Both the position numbers and the translations under genes were made by a program. The notes under the pieces are model-generated. The model was not told the origin of the DNA and did not search any database. It was given only the letters and a program-made list of their open reading frames with translations. Shown here piece after piece: positions 53,875 through 62,796 of a stretch of 64,000 bases of DNA. Position 1 is the first letter of the stretch; the number at the start of each line of letters is the position of its first letter. Location of the stretch: positions 62,001-126,000 of the forward strand of contig NZ_KI911784.1 of NCBI RefSeq assembly GCF_000516515.1, read 5' to 3'. Origin of the DNA: Chloroflexus sp. Y-396-1. GTDB taxonomy: Bacteria > Chloroflexota > Chloroflexia > Chloroflexales > Chloroflexaceae.

Positions 53875-54519
53875 ATGCAGATCACCGCCGATCATGTGAT
53901 AAGTTTTCTCCAATTGGTCGCAGAACGGGTTAAAGAGCAGCGCGACTATCTGACCAAACTCGATGCCGCAATTGGTGATGCTGACCACGGTGTCAATCTT
54001 GATCGTGGTTTCAGCACGGTGATGAGTAAACTACCAACTGCAACCGACCGAAGTATCAGTGGTCTACTGAAACTGACTGGCATGACACTGATTTCCACCG
54101 TTGGCGGCGCTAGTGGGCCACTATACGGCACAGCCTTCCTGCGCGCAGGTACTGCCATCGGCGATCGGGAGACGATTGGCGCCGAAGAACTGATTGCGGC
54201 GCTAAGCGCTGCACTTGATGGTATTCAAACCCGTGGGAAAGCGACTCGCGGTGAAAAGACGATGATCGATGCGATTGCACCAGCAATCGATACGCTGAAA
54301 GAGCAGTATGCGGCGAGCGGTGATCTGTTGGTTGCAATGCGTGCCGCCGTCGCTGCATGCGAGCAGGGCATGATTGCAACCGAACCAATGCTGGCAACCA
54401 AAGGCCGTGCATCATATCTCGGTGAACGTTCAATTGGTCATCGTGACCCCGGTGCTGCCTCGGCTTATCTGATGGCCCAGGCGCTGCTCGAGACAATCGA
54501 ACGTGTAGCACAAGGTTAA
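53875..54519 (+). CDS. dhaL: Dihydroxyacetone kinase, ADP-binding subunit DhaL
   Basis: 214 residues from ATG 53875, with AGAGGA upstream; the longer frame from 53842 runs through a hairpin. 'YLTKLDAAIGDADHGVNLDRGF' carries the Asp residues that hold the two Mg ions and the ADP, and 'VGGASGPLYGTAFLRAG' is the nucleotide-binding loop. 'ATRGEKTMIDAI' and 'GRASYLGERSIGHRDPGAASAYLMAQAL' complete the family pattern. It transfers phosphate from tightly bound ATP to dihydroxyacetone on DhaK; ADP is then re-phosphorylated by DhaM, which is not seen here. Confidence 0.94.
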   Translation: MQITADHVISFLQLVAERVKEQRDYLTKLDAAIGDADHGVNLDRGFSTVMSKLPTATDRSISGLLKLTGMTLISTVGGASGPLYGTAFLRAGTAIGDRETIGAEELIAALSAALDGIQTRGKATRGEKTMIDAIAPAIDTLKEQYAASGDLLVAMRAAVAACEQGMIATEPMLATKGRASYLGERSIGHRDPGAASAYLMAQALLETIERVAQG

Positions 54520-54539
54520 TGCGATCCTTAGTATCGCAT
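54519..54539 (+). other. Small hairpin between dhaL and glpK
   Basis: ATGCGAT, loop CCTTAGT, ATCGCAT: a 7-bp stem starting at the last base of the dhaL stop. It is too weak to be a terminator on its own, and the role is unknown. Confidence 0.35.
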
Positions 54540-54563
54540 AGGTAGACAAAGGAGTCGTGAATT

Positions 54564-56060
54564 ATGGCAAAGTATGCCGCCGCAATCGATCAGGGAACGA
54601 CCAGCACCCGCTGTATGATTTTTGACCACAGTGGCAATGTGATTTGCTACGATCAGAAAGAACACGAACAGATTTATCCCCGACCCGGCTGGGTTGAGCA
54701 TAGCCCTGATGAGATTTGGGAACGTACTCAAAGTGTGATCCGCAGCGCATTGAGCAAAGGTGGTCTTAGCGCGAGCGACATCGTAGCCGTCGGGATTACC
54801 AATCAACGCGAGACGACAGTGGTCTGGAACCGCAAAACCGGACGACCGGTCTACAATGCGATTGTCTGGCAAGATACGCGAACCGATCAGATTTGTAATG
54901 AACTGGCGGCTGATGGTGGTCAGGATCGCTTCCGGCCTAAAGTTGGCCTTCCCCTAGCAACCTACTTCTCTGGCCCTAAGATTCGCTGGATTCTCGACAA
55001 TGTACCCGGTGCGCGCGAAGCGGCTGAAGCTGGTGATGTGATCTTTGGCAATATCGATACCTTCTTGACCTGGTGGCTGACCGGTGGGCCTGATGGTGGC
55101 GTTCATGTCACCGATGTCACGAACGCTTCACGCACGATGCTGATGAATCTCGAAACCCTTGATTGGGACGATGAGATTCTCGGCATTATGGGTATTCCAC
55201 GGCAGATGCTGCCCAAGATTATGCCGTCGAGTATGGTCTACGGCACCGCCACCGGCGAGCTGGCCGGGGTACCGGTAGCCGGCATCTTAGGTGACCAACA
55301 AGCGGCAATGGTTGGTCAGACCTGCTTCGATGTCGGTGAGGCGAAGAATACTTATGGCACCGGGTCGTTTATGTTGCTCAATACCGGGACCAAACTCGTT
55401 CCCTCGAAGAGCGGTCTGTTGACAACCGTTTGTTACAAGTTCGGTGATCAGCCTGCCGTGTATGCTCTTGAAGGCTCTATCGCTATTACCGGTGCATTGG
55501 TGCAATGGCTACGAGACAATCTTGGCCTGATCACCTCTTCGGCTGAGGTTGAAGCGCTGGCTAATCTGGTCGAGGACAACGGTGGTATCTATTTCGTACC
55601 AGCTTTCTCTGGTCTCTTCGCCCCGTACTGGCGTTCCGATGCACGTGGGGTAATCGTCGGCCTAACGCGGTATGTCAATAAAGGTCACATTGCCCGTGCG
55701 GTACTTGAAGCGACTGCGTACCAAACCCGCGAAGTCCTCGACGCGATGGAACAGGATTCGGGTGTGAAACTGACCGCATTGAAGGTCGATGGTGGTATGG
55801 TGTACAATAACACCCTGATGCAGTTCCAGGCCGACATCCTGGGAGTGCCGGTGATCAGGCCCAAGGTTGCCGAAACAACATCGCTTGGCGCTGCGTATGC
55901 CGCTGGCCTGGCGGTTGGCTTCTGGTCGAACACTGATGAGATGCGCGCTAACTGGGGCGTTGATCATACGTGGACGCCGCAGATGGATGAGGCAACCCGC
56001 GAGCGACTCTATCGAGGTTGGAAGAAGGCAGTCACCCGCACTTTCGATTGGGTTGAGTAA
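54564..56060 (+). CDS. glpK: Glycerol kinase
   Basis: 498 residues, standard length. It phosphorylates glycerol to sn-glycerol 3-phosphate with ATP. The FGGY-family marks are '[20 protein letters not shown]', '[31 protein letters not shown]', '[12 protein letters not shown]' and '[25 protein letters not shown]'. AAAGGAG stands ahead of ATG 54564. The gene sits between dhaL and glpA. A strong hairpin follows at 56087-56125. Many glycerol kinases are controlled by fructose-1,6-bisphosphate or HPr; nothing here tells which applies. Confidence 0.96.
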   Translation: MAKYAAAIDQGTTSTRCMIFDHSGNVICYDQKEHEQIYPRPGWVEHSPDEIWERTQSVIRSALSKGGLSASDIVAVGITNQRETTVVWNRKTGRPVYNAIVWQDTRTDQICNELAADGGQDRFRPKVGLPLATYFSGPKIRWILDNVPGAREAAEAGDVIFGNIDTFLTWWLTGGPDGGVHVTDVTNASRTMLMNLETLDWDDEILGIMGIPRQMLPKIMPSSMVYGTATGELAGVPVAGILGDQQAAMVGQTCFDVGEAKNTYGTGSFMLLNTGTKLVPSKSGLLTTVCYKFGDQPAVYALEGSIAITGALVQWLRDNLGLITSSAEVEALANLVEDNGGIYFVPAFSGLFAPYWRSDARGVIVGLTRYVNKGHIARAVLEATAYQTREVLDAMEQDSGVKLTALKVDGGMVYNNTLMQFQADILGVPVIRPKVAETTSLGAAYAAGLAVGFWSNTDEMRANWGVDHTWTPQMDEATRERLYRGWKKAVTRTFDWVE

Positions 56061-56086
56061 CCACCTTCTCGTACTCATACAATGAT

Positions 56087-56125
56087 AGCAAGACCGGCGG
56101 GAATCAATGCCCTGCCGGTCTTGCT
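56087..56125 (+). other. Strong intercistronic hairpin between glpK and glpA
   Basis: AGCAAGACCGGC and GCCGGTCTTGCT form a perfect 12-bp stem around a 15-base loop, 26 bases after glpK. No T-tract follows, so it is more likely a processing or stability element than a full terminator. TAGGAG of glpA follows it closely. Confidence 0.55.
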
Positions 56126-56140
56126 GACGATTAGGAGCTT

Positions 56141-57814
56141 ATGATGCAGACTATCTCCACCGATGTACTGGTTATTGGCGGCGGTGCTACCGGCACGGGC
56201 TGTGCGCTCGATCTCGCGATGCGTGGAATTCGTTGTGTGCTGGTTGAAAAGGGGGACTTGACCCATGGCACGACTGGTCGGTATCACGGTCTTCTGCATT
56301 CGGGCGGGCGCTATGTGACCAAAGACCCGCAATCGGCACGTGAATGTGCACAGGAGAATGCAATCTTGCGCCGCATTATGCCGCATTGTATCGAGCAGAC
56401 GTCTGGGTTCTTTGTGATCACACCATGGGACGATGAAAGCTATGGCGATGTCTTCGTCGCTAATTGCCACCGTACCGGTGTGCCGGTGCAAGAGATCAGT
56501 GTCGCCGAAATGCTGCGTCGTGAACCACTCCTCAATCCCCGTATTTCACGGGTCTTTGAGGTTCCCGACGCTTCCGCGGATTCGTTTCTTGCAACTCATT
56601 CGGTAGCGCTAGCCGCACGCGAGTACGGCGCCGACATTCGTACCTATCACAATGTGGTCGAATTGATCCGAGTTGGCGACCGGGTTGTGGGAGCAATTGT
56701 TGAAGACCTGCGTAACGGTGAACGGATTCGAATCGACTGTGCTTATGTCTTAAATGCGGCTGGGGCCTGGGCCGGTAAAATTGCCGCACTGGCAGGTGTG
56801 ACGGTAACGGTCGTGCCGGGCAAAGGTACGATGGTGGCGATGAATCACCGCATGGTAAACACGGTAGTGAACCGCTGTAAACTACCATCCGATGGCGACA
56901 TTATTGTGCCCATTCACACGGTAGCCGTGATTGGTACGACTGATGTCCACGTCCCCGATCCTGATGTCTTCGGGATCGAACCAGAAGAAATTCAATTTAT
57001 GCTCGATGAAGGTGAGAAGCTGGTACCCGGCTTCCGCCAGTATCGCGCCTTACGTGCCTGGGCCGGTGTCCGTCCGCTTTACAAAGACAAGGATGTTGCC
57101 AGTGACCGTGATATTCCTCGCACATTCAAACTACTCGATCACGAAGAGCGCGATGGCGTGAGTGGTATTTTTTCGATTGTTGGTGGGAAATGGACAACGT
57201 ATCGCCTGATGGCCGAGCAGACCGTTAATGTGATTGCACAGCGGCTGGGTAATACGCAACCCTGTCGTACTGCTAGTGAGGTGCTGCCAATCCCACGGTT
57301 CGAGCATAGTAGTCATGCGACTGTAACCGTTTCACCTGATCCGGCAGCGCAGACTCCCCACTACTGGCTTGGAAAACCACTGGCGCTGGTCGAGAGCCAA
57401 CACGCTGCTGGTGATCTGATCTGTGAATGTGAACTGGTAACTCGTGATCGGATACAGGCCGCAATCGATGCCGGCGCTCACAACCTCGACGACATCCGAC
57501 GCGATGTACGGATGGGAATGGGGCCATGTCAGGGTGGCTGGTGTATTTATCGCACTGCGAACATTTTGTATGAACGACGCTGTGCCGATGGCCTGAGCCA
57601 CGTTCATACCAACGAAGCGATATTGCATTTCCTCCAGGAACGCTGGAAAGGTCTGACACCAGTCCTGTGGGGTGATCAGTTACGCCAGGCCCGCCTCGAT
57701 GAATTGATCTATTGTGGCGTTCTGGGAATTCAACGTCTGCGGGCACTGGCCGAACCAGGGGGTGGTCTAGTGACCCAACATCCGGCTATCGCGACCGAAT
57801 ATGTACAGGCGTAG
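56141..57814 (+). CDS. glpA: Anaerobic glycerol-3-phosphate dehydrogenase subunit A
   Basis: 557 residues, close to the E. coli GlpA length, starting at ATG 56141 or 56144 behind TAGGAG. The FAD-binding 'DVLVIGGGATGTGCALDLAMRG' opens the protein, and 'HGTTGRYHGLLHSGGRYVTKDP' and 'VVPGKGTMVAMNHR' match the family. The C-terminal [2Fe-2S] BFD-like domain is marked by 'LICECELVTRDRI' and 'GPCQGGWCIYR'. It oxidises glycerol-3-phosphate to dihydroxyacetone phosphate on the cytosolic face of the membrane together with GlpB and GlpC. The presence of GlpABC rather than the aerobic GlpD suits low-oxygen growth. Confidence 0.95.
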   Translation: MMQTISTDVLVIGGGATGTGCALDLAMRGIRCVLVEKGDLTHGTTGRYHGLLHSGGRYVTKDPQSARECAQENAILRRIMPHCIEQTSGFFVITPWDDESYGDVFVANCHRTGVPVQEISVAEMLRREPLLNPRISRVFEVPDASADSFLATHSVALAAREYGADIRTYHNVVELIRVGDRVVGAIVEDLRNGERIRIDCAYVLNAAGAWAGKIAALAGVTVTVVPGKGTMVAMNHRMVNTVVNRCKLPSDGDIIVPIHTVAVIGTTDVHVPDPDVFGIEPEEIQFMLDEGEKLVPGFRQYRALRAWAGVRPLYKDKDVASDRDIPRTFKLLDHEERDGVSGIFSIVGGKWTTYRLMAEQTVNVIAQRLGNTQPCRTASEVLPIPRFEHSSHATVTVSPDPAAQTPHYWLGKPLALVESQHAAGDLICECELVTRDRIQAAIDAGAHNLDDIRRDVRMGMGPCQGGWCIYRTANILYERRCADGLSHVHTNEAILHFLQERWKGLTPVLWGDQLRQARLDELIYCGVLGIQRLRALAEPGGGLVTQHPAIATEYVQA

Positions 57815-57832
57815 GGTGCCAGGAGAGCTGTT

Positions 57833-59071
57833 ATGTATGATACGATCGTCATCGGCGCCGGCTTAGCCGGTTTAATGGCAGCAATTGGGCGCGCCGAACG
57901 TGGCGAGAAGGTGCTGGTGCTTGCTAAGGGTCACGGCACGACGCATTGGACAACCGGCTGTCTCGATCTCTTGGCCGAGGTCGATGATCCTATCGCCGGT
58001 ATTATCGATCTCACACACCAGCGGCCACACCATCCTTACGCACTGGTTGGCCCCACCATGATCGAGCAAGGCATAGCCCGATTCCGGGCTATATGCGAAG
58101 CGGCTGGCTACCCGATGGTTGGTAACTACAACCGAAATCTGCTACTCCCTACTGCTCTAGGCGCGTTGCGCCCTACCGCTTTTGCTCCTGCAACGATGAT
58201 AAATGGTGATGCCCGTCAGTTGCGCGATGGTCGACCAACACTGATCGCCAGCTTTGGCGTACTCCGTGACTTTTTTCCACCACTTATTGCCGCCAATCTC
58301 CGTGCTCAGGGGATTGCTGCCGAAGCAGCGTTGTTGACTCTGCCACCGACCGGTCGCCAACACGATTTCAGCCCAGTCATTCTGGCGCGCATGTTCGACC
58401 AACCAGACTTTCGGGCCAGAGTTGGTGAACAACTTGCTGCATTCGTGCGCAAGGGTGGCTATGCTCGCATTGGTATGCCAGCAATTCTGGGCTTGAAGCA
58501 TCCTACCGAGGTGATACGCGACCTCCAGAATCGGGCGGGTGCCCTGATCTTCGAGATTCCCACACTACCAACCTCTGTCGCCGGTATGCGGTTATATCAC
58601 ATTCTGGAAAACGCATTGCTCAGTCTTGGTGGTAGAATTCAGTTGGGTGGATTTGTCCAACGCGGAGAACACCTCAAGGAAACCCTGGTAGCAGTGTTCA
58701 GTGAAGCAGCAGCCCGTGAACAACGTCATACGGCCCGGCGCTGGGTATTGGCAACCGGTGGTATTCTTGGGGGTGGCATTCGCGCTACGCCGGAAGGTCA
58801 CCTGCGTGAAACTGCTCTTAACCTACCCCTTCAGATACCCGACAGCCGATCCGGCTGGTTTGCAGCACGTTTTCTGGCCGAACAAGGTCATCCCGTCTTT
58901 CAGAGTGGGGTGCGCGTTGATCGGTCATTACGCCCCCTCGATGCCAGCGGTCGCTTAGTATACGAAAACGTGATGGTAGCTGGCAGCGCACTCGCCGGCT
59001 TTGATCCGGTTCGCGAAGGATGCCTTGAGGGGGTTGCAATTGCCACCGGCTGGGCAGCCGGACAGCAGTAG
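57833..59071 (+). CDS. glpB: Anaerobic glycerol-3-phosphate dehydrogenase subunit B
   Basis: 412 residues, FAD/NAD-type Rossmann N-terminus 'DTIVIGAGLAGLMAAIGRAERGEKVLVL', then 'GTTHWTTGCLDLLA'. Later blocks 'GHPVFQSGVRVDRSLRPLDASGRLVYENVMVAGSALAGFDP' with a terminal 'GCLEGVAIATGWAAG' are GlpB-like. The subunit probably binds flavin and passes electrons from GlpA to GlpC. It starts 18 bases after glpA behind AGGAG and precedes glpC by 28 bases. Confidence 0.92.
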   Translation: MYDTIVIGAGLAGLMAAIGRAERGEKVLVLAKGHGTTHWTTGCLDLLAEVDDPIAGIIDLTHQRPHHPYALVGPTMIEQGIARFRAICEAAGYPMVGNYNRNLLLPTALGALRPTAFAPATMINGDARQLRDGRPTLIASFGVLRDFFPPLIAANLRAQGIAAEAALLTLPPTGRQHDFSPVILARMFDQPDFRARVGEQLAAFVRKGGYARIGMPAILGLKHPTEVIRDLQNRAGALIFEIPTLPTSVAGMRLYHILENALLSLGGRIQLGGFVQRGEHLKETLVAVFSEAAAREQRHTARRWVLATGGILGGGIRATPEGHLRETALNLPLQIPDSRSGWFAARFLAEQGHPVFQSGVRVDRSLRPLDASGRLVYENVMVAGSALAGFDPVREGCLEGVAIATGWAAGQQ

Positions 59072-59099
59072 CTGCCCATTTGCGAGAGGAACGATCACC

Positions 59100-60326
59100 A
59101 TGGATCACATTGAGCTATCGCTCACGCAATCGCTCGATCACTGTATCAAATGCAACATCTGCACGGCGGCATGCCCCGTGGCAGCAGTGACTGATGCCTT
59201 CCCCGGCCCAAAATATGTCGGGCCACAAGCCCAACGTTTTCGTCATGCTGCACAGCCGGTTCCCGATGCCTCCGTCGATTACTGTTCGGGATGTCGGGTT
59301 TGTAACCAGGTCTGTCCGACCGGGGTGCGGATCGCTGAACTTAACGCCCGCGCTCGGGCGCAGATGGTCGCCGAGCGAGGGATGCCGCTTCGTAACCGGA
59401 TCATTGCGCGTTCTGGGTTGGTTGGGCGCCTGAGTTGTGGCCCACAGGCTCCCCTGGTCAATTTCACGCTAAGCTTTGCGCCAGCGCGCTGGCTCATCGA
59501 ACACGTATTAGGGATTCACCGCCACGCTCCACTGCCAAAAGCAAGCACCTACACGTTCCAACACTGGTTCCGACGTCGGAAATCAACGGTGGCCGGTCGA
59601 CGCCCTAAAGTGGTCTACTTCCACGGTTGTAGCACAAACTACTACGAACCACATGTTGGCAAAGCGGCAGTGGCTGTGCTCGAACATCTTGGGTTCGAGG
59701 TGATCATTCCGCCACAGCGCTGCTGTGGCTTGCCATTGCTCTCAAATGGCGATTTCCCGGCTGCGCAAAAGCACCACCAGTATAACGTTGCCCAACTCTT
59801 ACCATTCGTCCGCGCCGGTATACCCATCGTCGGTACTAGCACCAGTTGTACGCTCACTCTGAAAGAGGAAGCTCCAGAACTCCTTGGTCTCCACGGTGAC
59901 GATGTTCGCGCTGTGGCTGCCGGCACGTATGACATCTTCGAGTTCTTACGCAACCTTCACGAGCAAGGTAAACTACGCACCGACTTCCGCCCGATTGAAC
60001 GTCGTATCCCGTATCACCCGCCGTGTCAGTTACGCGCCCATCGCATTGGCCGTCCGGTGCTCGATATACTAGGCATGGTACCGGGCTTACACCTTGATGA
60101 GAGTCGGGCTGAGTGCTGCGGTATCGCCGGTACCTATGGCTTGAAACGTGAAAAGTACCAGATTGCAATGGACGTCGGGAAACCACTGTTTGACTTTGTA
60201 CAAGCCAGCGGCCAGAGTCTCGCTTTATGCGATAGCGAAACTTGTCGCTGGCAAATTAGTGGTGCTACCGGGGTAGTAACCCGTCATCCGATTGAAATCC
60301 TGGCTGAAGCATACGGACTTCTGTAG
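59100..60326 (+). CDS. glpC: Anaerobic glycerol-3-phosphate dehydrogenase subunit C (iron-sulfur, membrane link)
   Basis: 408 residues from ATG 59100, behind GAGAGGAAC; codons before it are glpB 3' sequence. Two [4Fe-4S] sites are seen, CIKCNICTAACPV and CSGCRVCNQVCPTG, followed by two CCG domains with 'CCGLPLLSNGDF' and 'CCGIAGTYGL'. This is the heterodisulfide-reductase-like arrangement of GlpC. It carries electrons from GlpAB to the quinone pool. It is the last gene of the operon, and a terminator hairpin lies 31 bases beyond the stop. Confidence 0.94.
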   Translation: MDHIELSLTQSLDHCIKCNICTAACPVAAVTDAFPGPKYVGPQAQRFRHAAQPVPDASVDYCSGCRVCNQVCPTGVRIAELNARARAQMVAERGMPLRNRIIARSGLVGRLSCGPQAPLVNFTLSFAPARWLIEHVLGIHRHAPLPKASTYTFQHWFRRRKSTVAGRRPKVVYFHGCSTNYYEPHVGKAAVAVLEHLGFEVIIPPQRCCGLPLLSNGDFPAAQKHHQYNVAQLLPFVRAGIPIVGTSTSCTLTLKEEAPELLGLHGDDVRAVAAGTYDIFEFLRNLHEQGKLRTDFRPIERRIPYHPPCQLRAHRIGRPVLDILGMVPGLHLDESRAECCGIAGTYGLKREKYQIAMDVGKPLFDFVQASGQSLALCDSETCRWQISGATGVVTRHPIEILAEAYGLL

Positions 60327-60357
60327 TATATCTCCATGTACTCTTCTACTTTTATTC

Positions 60358-60386
60358 GGAGCAGCGTACTATCTCACCGCTGCTCC
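60358..60386 (+). terminator. Terminator of the glycerol operon
   Basis: GGAGCAGCG, an 11-base loop, CGCTGCTCC, then TACATTTTGTT: a 9-bp stem followed by a T-rich tail, as in Rho-independent terminators. The T-rich tail also serves as the upstream part of the next promoter. Confidence 0.75.
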
Positions 60387-60393
60387 TACATTT

Positions 60394-60402
60394 TGTTATA
60401 AT
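60394..60402 (+). promoter_or_regulatory. Extended -10 promoter of the kinase-WD40 gene
   Basis: TGTTATAAT, a TGn-extended perfect -10, lies 42 bases before ATG 60445 and only eight bases after the operon terminator stem. Confidence 0.65.
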
Positions 60403-60444
60403 ACGGGCTAGTCTTGTGCCACATTTACGCAGGAACTATTGTCG

Positions 60445-62388
60445 ATGATTGCACCAGAAACAGTCTTACAAGGTCGTTATCGTATCATCTCCCAAATTGC
60501 CAAGGGAGGTATGGGAGCGGTCTATCGAGCGCGCGACCTCCGCTTGCGCATCGATGTTGCCATCAAACAGACCTTGTTTAACGATGAGGCATATCGACAG
60601 GCATTTGAACGCGAAGCTCAAATCCTGGCCCGCTTGCGCCATCAAGCATTACCACGGGTCATTGATCATTTCATTGAACCACAAGGTCAATTTCTGGTCA
60701 TGGAGTTTATCCATGGTGAAGACCTAGGCAATCAACTGGCCCGTCTCGGTCGTCGTTTCGTCTCACCGCAAGTCTTACCATTGGTAGTAAAATGGGCCGA
60801 TCAACTCCTCGACGTGCTACATTACTTGCACACGCGACCGGTGCCGGTCATTCATCGTGATATTAAACCAAAAAATCTGAAATTAACCCCAAACCACGAT
60901 ATTATCTTGCTCGATTTTGGGCTAGCGCGCGGCGGAATGACGGTTGTAGCCGGAATTGACGGCTCAGGGTCACGTAAGGTCTACGGCTTTACCCCACCGT
61001 ATGCACCTTACGAACAGATGCGCGACGGCGAACCAGACCCGCGCAGCGACATTTATTCGCTCTCGGCAACTCTGTACCATCTGCTAACCGGCGTTTTGCC
61101 ACCTGATGCAATGACTCGGATGGCAAAACTGATCCATGGTCAGCCCGATCCACTTCAGCCGATTCGCAGTCTGGCACCCCATGTGCCAGAAGGATTAGCC
61201 CGGTTGATCGAGCAAGGAATGGCTACCCTGATCGATCAACGTCCGCAATCGGCCCGTGAAATGCGTGAAGCCTTGCACCGACTACGCGGAAAACCGGCAA
61301 CACCAGCAACACCGGTGACAGTACGTCCTGTCGCTTCAGGACCATCGCCAGCACCACCTGATACGACCGAGACACCAACCGAACCGGTACCAACACCATC
61401 GCAGGTGTCACCGATTACCCCACCAGCAACGCCATCCCAGGCGTCACCGATCACCCCATCAGCAACGCCATCGCGTTCATCATCATCGACGCCTGTGGGA
61501 ACACAGCATCGTCGCCTGGTAGCCGGTAGTCAAATTCGTAGTCTGGCATTTACGCCTGATGGCAAATCGATCATTGCTGGCCACGATGATTATACCGTCA
61601 GTGTCTGGGATGTAACGCACGGTGAACAAACTCAAACCCTACGCGGCCACGAGAGTACCGTGCGTGCGGTTGCCGTCAGTCCTGATGGAACACTGGTTGC
61701 TAGCGGAAGCGATGACGAAACAGTCCGAATCTGGACCACTACCGACTGGCAGTCTGTACAGATCATCCGTCAGCCCGGTACTCCCATCGAGAGTCTCTGC
61801 TTCAGTCCTGACGGTCGTTATCTGGCGGTTGGCGGTTGGGGAACGGCGGTTACACTGTACGAGATCCGAAAAGGGAAGATCGAGCCAATTGGCCTGTTTA
61901 ACTGCCCTTTTGTTCATTCGCTGACCTTCTCACCAGATAGCTCATTGCTGGCAGCCGGTTGTTACGATGGCGCTATCTATCTCTGGCAGACGGCGACGCA
62001 TCAGCAGTTGAAACCAATTGAGGGGTTTAATACCTTCATCTACAGTGTTGCCTTCAATACTGCCGGTACCATCATCACCGCCTGTAGCGGCACTACTATT
62101 CGCCTCTGGCGAGTGAAAGATTTTCTCCCACTGGAGACATTGCAAGGCCACACTGCACCGGTGCGCGGTTTGGCGTGTAGTCCACGTATCCCACTGCTGG
62201 CTTCAGGAAGTGAAGATCGGAGTGCCCGCTTTTGGCTGATAGATCAGTACCAGCCACTACCACTTATTCTCGAACACAGCTCTGGCGTCAGTTGCCTGAG
62301 ATTCAGCCCCGATGGTCAACTCCTGGCTACCGGTACCCACGATGGCCGCATTTACCTCTGGCAAGCGCCGGTCGAGAGTCAGATTTAG
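60445..62388 (+). CDS. Hanks-type Ser/Thr protein kinase fused to WD40 repeats
   Basis: 647 residues from ATG 60445; a TTG at 60439 is the alternative and has AGGA at closer spacing. The kinase domain (about 1-280) is complete: GGMGAVYRA loop, K41 in VAIK, HRD with D139, DFG with D157, and 'YEQMRDGEPDPRSDIYSL' after it. A Pro/Thr/Ser linker (about 285-355) contains repeated 'TPSQ-SPIT-P-AT' units. The C-terminus (about 355-647) has seven WD40-type blades, for example 'LRGHESTVRAVAVSPDGTLVASGSDDETVRIW'. There is no membrane helix, so it is cytosolic, unlike PknB types with PASTA domains. The propeller presumably recruits substrates. Confidence 0.92.
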   Translation: MIAPETVLQGRYRIISQIAKGGMGAVYRARDLRLRIDVAIKQTLFNDEAYRQAFEREAQILARLRHQALPRVIDHFIEPQGQFLVMEFIHGEDLGNQLARLGRRFVSPQVLPLVVKWADQLLDVLHYLHTRPVPVIHRDIKPKNLKLTPNHDIILLDFGLARGGMTVVAGIDGSGSRKVYGFTPPYAPYEQMRDGEPDPRSDIYSLSATLYHLLTGVLPPDAMTRMAKLIHGQPDPLQPIRSLAPHVPEGLARLIEQGMATLIDQRPQSAREMREALHRLRGKPATPATPVTVRPVASGPSPAPPDTTETPTEPVPTPSQVSPITPPATPSQASPITPSATPSRSSSSTPVGTQHRRLVAGSQIRSLAFTPDGKSIIAGHDDYTVSVWDVTHGEQTQTLRGHESTVRAVAVSPDGTLVASGSDDETVRIWTTTDWQSVQIIRQPGTPIESLCFSPDGRYLAVGGWGTAVTLYEIRKGKIEPIGLFNCPFVHSLTFSPDSSLLAAGCYDGAIYLWQTATHQQLKPIEGFNTFIYSVAFNTAGTIITACSGTTIRLWRVKDFLPLETLQGHTAPVRGLACSPRIPLLASGSEDRSARFWLIDQYQPLPLILEHSSGVSCLRFSPDGQLLATGTHDGRIYLWQAPVESQI

Positions 62389-62442
62389 CGTCCTCATACC
62401 TTGATTTCCAATGCAACGTGATATGAGCAGGCATAACCCTTA

Positions 62443-62495
62443 ACTCCCCCCCGTCCCTTCCTTTCCGCTCCCACATAGGGAAAGGAAGGCCAGTG
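62443..62495. repeat. Dispersed hairpin repeat, pyrimidine-rich family (copy 4); likely bidirectional terminator
   Basis: CCTTCCTTTCC (62456-62466) pairs with GGAAAGGAAGG (62479-62489), followed by CCAG. It lies in the 408-base gap between the convergent kinase and glycosyltransferase genes. The rest of that gap shows no gene. Confidence 0.65.
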
Positions 62496-62796
62496 AAGAT
62501 CGCCCCTGATCAGATCGGTGTCTATCTGCAAGCGTCATTTCTCACAATTCGAGACCATGTTCGGACACCGACAGGCATCATAGACCATTCGACAATCGCA
62601 GGGGTAAGACAATACCCTACTCCGAGCGATGCCTTGCCCTCTTGCATCGACAGATTTCATCTATGGGAATACGACAACGAGGTATTCAGATAGTGCAATC
62701 GCGGAGAGACGACGTGTACATTGCCCCTCCACAACGCAATAGGAGCATGGCATGAAACTGAGCAAAAACTCAGATTTTTGTTCACGTTCCCACACC

